This document shows, piece after piece, positions 59,501 through 64,000 of a DNA stretch of 64,000 nt; the first letter of the stretch is position 1; each line of letters opens with the position of its first letter. The position numbers and the translations under genes were made by a program. The notes beneath the pieces were generated by a model. The model worked only from the letters and a program-made list of their open reading frames with translations, had not been told where the DNA came from and searched no databases. The DNA is from Mytilus trossulus (Eukaryota > Mollusca > Bivalvia > Mytilida > Mytilidae): assembly GCF_036588685.1 (NCBI RefSeq), contig NC_086381.1, positions 52,761,431-52,825,430 of the forward strand, written 5' to 3'.

Positions 59501-62500
59501 GACGCAGGACGCCAATTGATGAGAAAAGCTCACTTGGCCTTTTAGGCCAGGGGAGCTAAAAATGAACGAAAAGCGATATTCATCAAATATTACTTAACCG
59601 ACTAAAGTAGATATATAAAGTAATTTAACTTTCACCTACCATCAACCGTACTATCTGCACTGCATTTTACTTCTTCTACACTTGTTTTAAGTTTAACTAT
59701 TATTTGTCCGTTTATTTGTCGATTATCAAAGAAAACCTGTATAATTGAAAATTGAAAAACTAGCTTTATAGCAATTGTGTCCTTGCAAATAATATAAACA
59801 AACAGTTGTTTTGTCTAACGCTCAAATAAAGAAAATAAAAGTATGGAGCATTCAAATATGAAAGAAGCATACAATTACGTAACCAATGAAAATAATTCTT
59901 TCAGATCAATTTAATCGGATTGATATGAGCATACTAAATGTTTTAATTGATAGATTAAGCGATGTCAATTGAAAACCATTACTTCTAAATCGATGTGAGG
60001 CGAACTTTATGAACCAGATTTTTGTAAGGACTCTGTAAGTAGAGTTGAGAAAAAATGTATGATTTGAATGGTTCATAAATATATAGAATACTAAAATGTG
60101 TGAGCTGAAACCGGCAAAAATGCACTAGGTTTTAATGATAAAATTTGATAATATATCGCATGCGTTGTTGTCAGCATGAGGTAAAAAGGATGGGATTGTG
60201 GCTTATATGATATTAACATATATGACTCACAGATTATCCATAACTGTCAATCCATCCATGATTGTGTACCTAAACTTTTTAAAGAGATACACTAACCTTT
60301 CATTTAGACAATAAAGATTTGAAAAAAATGCTCTTAGATATCAGGTCAACTAGGAGATATATCTTCAAATATTTTCAAATATCCGAGTCGTAATGTTTCA
60401 ATGCATAACTATTCGACACACAGTAAATGTTGCAAGAAAATTGATGCCTTGTGGTCTATCTTATAAGACGTCATTGACTTTCGTGTTCCATGAACTTATC
60501 AAAATAAATATGGATGTTTTGTTGTATCTATTGTATCTTTACTTTGGCGAAAAGAGGGACGAAAGATACCAAAGGGACAGTCAAATTCATAAATCCAAAA
60601 CAAACTGACAACGCCATGGCTAAAAATGAAAAAGACAAACAGAAAAATAATAGTACACATGACACAACATAGAAAACTAAAGATTAAACAACACGAACCC
60701 CACCAAAAACTAGGGGTGATCTCATGTGCTCCGGAAGGGTAAAAAGATCCTGCTCCACATGCGGCACCCGTCGTGTTGCTTATGTGATTACAAATCCGGT
60801 AAATAGTCTAATTCGGTAGGTCAAATTCATGAAAGGGAAGGGGATTGTAGTTACGACGTTAGGAACATATCCGATATCATTTGTGAAACGGTTATTCCAT
60901 AACGGTCAACCAACTCGTGATGGCGTCCGAAAAAATTTACGAAGGGATGATTTCAACTTCACCATTTGGAACTCTTGGTTTAATAGCTTCCTTGTGAGCA
61001 GTAACACTCTATCAAGAAAATCATGATAGGAAATGCAAGCACGGGAATATCGTATCAATATCGAAACATGACAAGAATCTTGTAATTTCGGATCTCAGTG
61101 TAGCTAACGTATTTTCCGGAATATAACAAATTTATGCTATGGTTCTCAAGAGAAGTTTAAATATAATTACTTACAGTGCCATGAATACCGTAACACTGTA
61201 TAGCTTTTTTAGTTTCAGCATTTAAATGGACTGAGCTTAATTTGAAATCAATGCTAACTGACAGTAACCTAAAATGAAATATGAATATGTAGAGAAAATA
61301 AGCCGTTCATCAATAAAACATCAACTCCATAACCGGGAAATCACCATTTGACGAACTAATTCGCTAATATTTTTTTTGTTTCTGTCAAGTTTTAGTAAGA
61401 GAAATTGGAATATAATTGGTAAAAACTCACAATATAATGTCTTGCAATTGCTCAAATAAATATAACATTACAACTAGGATGATAAGACAAAATGATAAAG
61501 TGTACTTACTTTTATGCTACTATCTTTTTCATAATTTTTATTACAATTTACTTAAGTTAGGCATTAGAGAAGTCGTCGACAGTAAAGGAGCAAGCTTATT
61601 TTTTTTACATTTTCTCCCCAAATATGGAACAAGCACTGTAAGGAATGTAAAGCTCTAAATCGTTCCAAGAACTGCCATTTTAAAACATAAAACGCATACG
61701 AACCAACCACATCTCTTTATTTTTATACTGAAAAGGAATGTTAATAAGTCTACTATAAAAACTATCCAATCAGCTGGGTTGGTTGTGAAATAATTAATTG
61801 ACTGTCAAACAATAGGTATAAAATTATACAACAAAATGCCAGTTACAATCATATTTAAAAATAATTATTCTTGTAAGGTGAAATCTTAATTTTATTTATT
61901 TTAGCAGACATTTGTTCATGTTAAACTAAAGCTTGGTTTTACATGTTGACTTCCATACTGTCTTTGGCAAAACTTTTAGGAATTTTGGTCCTCAATGCTC
62001 TTCAACTTCGTACTTTAATTGGCCTTTTTAACTTTTTTGGATTCGAGCGTCACTGATGAGTCTTTGTAGACGAAACGCGCGTAAGGCGTATATGCTTAAT
62101 TTGGTCCTGTTATCGGTAATGAGTTTATTTATGATTTAGGTTAATGTCTGATTTCAGGGGATTTCAGGATATCAAATTTATATAAACATACAAGCATTAA
62201 AATTTAAAAAGTTAAATTTGTACACAAAATTAAATTACCTCACTAATTTTCCATCAGTGCTTCTCATCAGGTCTGATATGCTTGGTTGGAAGCCATAATC
62301 AGGCGGGCTTTGTTCATCAATGTCGCTACAGACTGTTGGTAAATACAACGACTTACATTATCAATATGCTAAAGAGTTTCAATGACAGGATATTTTGTAT
62401 GTTTGTTTTTCAAAAGGAAATCAGCATATCCAGTACATATTGATTAGTTCCTTTCATTGTGAATATATACCTTCTTTCAATATTTGCAAGTATTTTTTTT

Positions 62501-63435
62501 TTATGAAACTGGTCCTATTATTTACAAATTCAATCTACTATGAAAATTATTTCCCTTAACTGAATCATTTAAAGTTTGATAAGCAGTTGAAACGAATCTA
62601 TCTCAACAAGCTTAAAATATAAGATAAAGAAATGTGATGAGGTCTTTCTCATACCTTGACCTTTATCAAAAAAAAAATTACAGACATAGCCTTTGGAGAA
62701 AAAAGCGTTAGTCAAGAAAATCTCAAATAGCTATTTTTATTTGAGTTATTGCTGTGTTATTTCTTTCTCTCTTTTTCGTTTTTTTGTTTGTTAAAGATTA
62801 TATTTGCGATTGAAGTATTTCCAATGGACTTATCTTGATATTTTCTCATACTCTCATGTAATATTTTGCTTTCTGTAAAGTATGCAGGTATGTGATATGC
62901 TTTCGTAAATTTACAAGTTATTATGCACTAGTATTTTATTCATTTATGTATTTCTCTGCCCTAATTTTTCTTGCGTTTATTTGTACTGTATTGTTGTCTC
63001 ATAATGTTAGCATAATTTAGCGGTGTTTTTAACATTGAAATTTTAAGCAGGAGTGTTGGCTAGCCAAAAAAAAACAGACTTTTAAGGAACCATTTTTTTC
63101 TTACAATTTCATAACCAAGTCATAAATATTGCAGTTGTTATAGTCCTTTTCTAGATCTGTATATACATATAAGGAAATATTTTACATTTTAGATCCTAGC
63201 TTATGATCATAGAATTCAATTGATTTTTATGTTTACTGATGTACAATTGTGTATTAAATAGTAAAATACCTGTCTTATGGGTTGTATCTATTGCTACAAT
63301 TTTTTCTTCGTCTTCATTATATATTCCTGTTTCGTAATAATAAAGACACAGTGTAACTGGCTTCTCGCGTCCACCTGTTCCGTTTATCCGTCTGATGAAG
63401 AAAGACCCGACAGATGTTGTTGGTATATTGTAAAC
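47445..63435 (-). CDS. TRPML: TRPML (mucolipin-like) channel, copy B, 3' 11 exons (5' end outside window)
   Basis: Tandem paralogue of gene A. The exons in the window (5' to 3') are 63270-63435, 62239-62332, 61175-61268, 59640-59736, 57683-57786, 56081-56233, 55383-55499, 53730-53852, 51603-51815, 50725-50852 and 47445-47511. They total 1356 nt, 451 residues plus stop. Phases match gene A at every junction, and exon lengths match except one codon more in the S3 exon and a longer last exon. The luminal domain keeps all four cysteines. The filter reads HGDE where A has NGDE. The first three exons should lie just past 64000; in gene A the equivalent intron is 562 bp. The frame is open throughout, so it looks functional. 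Confidence 0.88.
48700..48960 (-). mobile_element. Solo retrozyme copy, minus strand
   Basis: On the minus strand it shows the retrozyme 3' half: CAGCTGTATTTTGCAAAACTT, then GGTCCTCAATGCTTTTCAAC and a hammerhead at its end. It lacks the UUCG hairpin, so it is truncated at its 5' side. It lies in the last intron of gene B, in sense orientation. Confidence 0.72.
48733..48798 (-). ncRNA. Hammerhead ribozyme, solo, apparently intact
   Basis: Core CTGATGA (48776-48782), stem II GTCT/AGAC with loop TTTGT, GAAA, the ACGCGCGT palindrome and GTC are all present. The cut is predicted between 48751 and 48750 in minus-strand order. Proximal stem I equals the array. Distal stem I is TTTGG with CTAAA, different from the array but still paired. 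Confidence 0.82.
49474..49637. mobile_element. Palindromic MITE-like element, 164 bp
   Basis: Long inverted arms (AAATAATTCAAGGGGGCTTG, GATTTTACCACGGGTTG and ATTTTACCCCT) flank a short centre, GAGCGATAGCG. It lies in the last intron of gene B. The arms differ by a few substitutions. Confidence 0.8.
50725..50852 (-). CDS. TRPML: TRPML B exon 13 equivalent: tail with Cys cluster
   Basis: Acceptor ATTGATTTTTTAG, donor GTAAGT. It encodes KKDHRSDLLKFIGRMETK and CVSCVKHCC. Confidence 0.83.
51000..51480 (-). repeat. Dispersed repeat R1, minus-strand copy
   Basis: Reverse complement of the family at 60545-61065: CCACATGTGGAGCAGGAGCT, TAAATTTTACGGACGCCATC and GTTGGTTGACCGTTATGGAA. It lies in a gene B intron in sense orientation. 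The 109-codon plus-strand frame over it is a by-product. Confidence 0.75.
51603..51815 (-). CDS. TRPML: TRPML B exon 12 equivalent: pore filter and S6
   Basis: Acceptor CTTTATTTCCAG, donor AAT|GTAAGT. SLLAIMHGDEVYVTF carries the filter, with His in place of the filter Asn. S6 is LFTLVTLNIFIAIFNTAY. Confidence 0.92.
52000..53650. other. Gene B intron, AT-rich, nothing recognised
   Basis: Scattered short open frames lack domain or splice support. Confidence 0.4.
53730..53852 (-). CDS. TRPML: TRPML B exon 11 equivalent: S5
   Basis: Acceptor TATTACAG, donor AAG|GTACTT. It ends VLFAWVVLGPYHIK. Confidence 0.9.
54112..54172 (-). ncRNA. Decayed intronic hammerhead-like sequence, sense to TRPML B
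   Basis: The minus strand reads TCGATGAG, then AGTAGACGAAATATGTGTC and TGGCGTAC. The core CU is scrambled and stem II is weak, so activity is unlikely. It sits in the S4-S5 intron, the same intron as the gene A relic. Confidence 0.5.
54550..55152. mobile_element. Short terminal-inverted-repeat element, ~600 bp
   Basis: The ends read TTAAGGTAG and CTACCTTAA. The outer TTAA on each side could be a piggyBac-type target duplication, but the remaining repeat is only 5 bp, so classification is open. The interior is AT-rich and non-coding, with ATCCAAGATGGCGG near the right end. Confidence 0.45.
55383..55499 (-). CDS. TRPML: TRPML B exon 10 equivalent: S4
   Basis: Acceptor TATACTTCAG, donor GGC|GTAAGT. 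It encodes ILLGFGCLFTWMSVLHYL, almost identical to A. Confidence 0.9.
56081..56233 (-). CDS. TRPML: TRPML B exon 9 equivalent: S3
   Basis: Acceptor TACTGATTCAG, donor GGG|GTGAGT. It encodes RACWEIFKLNDLILFL. The loop before it (KSLYKKKEKGK) is far more basic than in A (KTRDYYNDLTGK). Confidence 0.87.
57683..57786 (-). CDS. TRPML: TRPML B exon 8 equivalent: S2
   Basis: Acceptor CATTTCAG, donor AAG|GTAAAT. It encodes the S2 helix VISALVLLFCGLHGLFCL; identity to A falls at the exon end. Confidence 0.85.
58060..58205. repeat. Trinucleotide-rich microsatellite (ATT/GTA)
   Basis: ATT-type repeats are followed by a run of GTA/TAG triplets in a gene B intron. The minus-strand frame over it is poly-Asn and poly-Thr, a by-product. 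Confidence 0.8.
58235..58320 (-). repeat. SINE-like fragment
   Basis: Reverse-strand match to 40950-41030 (GGATGGAGAGTTGTCTCATT). Confidence 0.55.
58590..59565 (+). repeat. Dispersed repeat R5, internal direct duplication
   Basis: Two halves (about 58590-59020 and 59085-59480) share AACAATTTTTGCTG-like openings, TTGGTTGATTGGCCGGGTCA, GGTTTTTGAGTAATAACCAA and GGAGAAGATTTTTGTAAAAG. The 3' end has GACGCAGGACGAC repeats and a hairpin TTGGCCTTTTAGGCCA before GAGCTAAAA. Such ends are common in bivalve repeats and could be rolling-circle type; I could not confirm that. Confidence 0.7.
59640..59736 (-). CDS. TRPML: TRPML B exon 7 equivalent: luminal domain end
   Basis: Acceptor ATTATACAG, donor ATG|GTAGGT. 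It encodes VFFDNRQINGQIIVKL and VKCSADS with the fourth cysteine. Confidence 0.86.
60545..61065 (+). repeat. Dispersed repeat R1, fullest copy
   Basis: The longest R1 in the window, from GATACCAAAGGGACAG to GCAAGCACGGGAATATCGTA. Other copies are fragments. It lies in a gene B intron, antisense to the gene. Open frames in it are by-products. A relation to Penelope-like element flanks is possible but unproven. Confidence 0.7.
61175..61268 (-). CDS. TRPML: TRPML B exon 6 equivalent: luminal domain
   Basis: Acceptor CATTTTAG, donor ACT|GTAAGT. It encodes RLLSVSIDFKLSSVHL and AIQCYGIHGT. Confidence 0.87.
61940..62110 (+). mobile_element. Solo retrozyme 3' fragment, plus strand
   Basis: It shares CTTTGGCAAAAC, GGAATTTTGGTCCTCAATGC and the ribozyme with the array and the 48.7 kb copy. 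It is truncated at the 5' side, in a gene B intron, antisense to the gene. Confidence 0.72.
62033..62096 (+). ncRNA. Hammerhead ribozyme, solo, altered cleavage site
   Basis: Core CTGATGA (62053-62059), stem II GTCT/AGAC with loop TTGT, GAAA and the palindrome are intact. The GTC|T of the array is GTA|A here. A at position 17 is tolerated in the family, but the first stem I pair is lost, so activity is probably reduced. Confidence 0.7.
62239..62332 (-). CDS. TRPML: TRPML B exon 5 equivalent: luminal domain
   Basis: Acceptor TTACCAACAG, donor AG|GTAATT. It encodes VCSDIDEQSPPDYGFQPSI with the second luminal cysteine. Confidence 0.87.
63270..63435 (-). CDS. TRPML: TRPML B exon 4 equivalent: luminal domain
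   Basis: Acceptor TTGTCTAAAG, donor ACAG|GTATTT. It encodes VGSFFIRRINGTGGREKP and the cysteine in VTLCLYYY; the NGT sequon is kept. Confidence 0.87.
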
Positions 63436-64000
63436 CTTTAGACAAAAAGTTTACATATAATTATGAATATAAGAAATATGATTATAACCTAATGGTCTAA
63501 ACCTGTATAGTTTGATGCCCTTTTACAAGATAACCAATCTTAACAATGCTCCGGGACTGAAGGATTTTAAACATTCTTTTTACAAATTCTCCATTTATAA
63601 ATTGAGAAATGACAATAAAATAGAGATTCCGACCCATTCAATGTAAGCTTGATGTATCAATATCTTTTTTCGGGTCTTATTGTGATGATTTAGCTCCTAT
63701 AATATTTCAAAAGGGTTATATAATTAGTTACCTTTTTCATTTTCATTTTAATTTATCTTAGTTAACAGATGGAAATTACTCGACATATATACCTGGAGGA
63801 GAGGTTAATTAGACAAACTTGCGTTAATGATTCCTTTTTTTTAAATCAGCTCTTTACTTTTTGTAATTCTCTTTTGTAGTTGAACAATAATATTTCAATA
63901 TATACATTTCAACTAATGCAATTGATAGTCAGTGAATTCGTTTTTGTTTTTAAAGAAGATTGAAAATGGAAGAACATGTGAAATAATTAATCTAAATGAT

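Noticed and set aside
1-64000. tRNA or rRNA genes
   Set aside because: I saw no cloverleaf with A and B boxes and no rRNA-like conserved stretch. A tRNAscan-SE run would settle this.

Overview
The window is eukaryotic, AT-rich and intron-bearing, and looks like a bivalve mollusc genome, most likely a mussel (Mytilus-like). That attribution is inference. It rests on a single-exon Toll-like receptor, a tandem pair of many-exon TRPML (mucolipin-like) channels, several dispersed repeat families, and tandem repeats carrying hammerhead ribozymes of the kind described as metazoan retrozymes. I saw no bacterial-style operons, rRNA, tRNA or CRISPR.

Layout. 1-3523: no convincing gene; short tandem and low-complexity repeats. 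3524-5685: six head-to-tail copies of a ~356 bp unit, each with a complete type-I hammerhead ribozyme on the + strand and a cUUCGg hairpin. 6091-11925: a + strand LINE (PHD-finger ORF1, AP-endonuclease, reverse transcriptase, C-terminal zinc knuckle) broken by reading-frame changes. 12961-13286: two possible orphan exons. 14552-15005: a large palindrome. 15922-18459: an intact Toll-like receptor gene on +. 18460-25975: dispersed repeats, including a second, divergent retrozyme copy at about 23391-23660.

25976-39426 (-): complete 14-exon TRPML-like gene A, 600 codons. I assembled it by eye from splice sites, reading phase and comparison with its paralogue. 40261-44870 (-): decayed second LINE with nested insertions. 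45390-45990 (-): remnant resembling a Penelope-like reverse transcriptase. 47445-63435 (-): the last 11 exons of paralogous gene B. Its first three exons lie beyond the window end.

The two channel genes share exon phases and nearly all exon lengths, so they arose by tandem duplication. All four luminal cysteines are kept in both. The pore filter differs: NGDE in A, HGDE in B. Solo or decayed hammerhead ribozymes occur at 23.6, 29.8, 48.75, 54.1 and 62.05 kb, so the retrozyme family has seeded the locus repeatedly. Splice junctions, stem pairings and repeat boundaries were read by eye and need RNA-seq or folding support.
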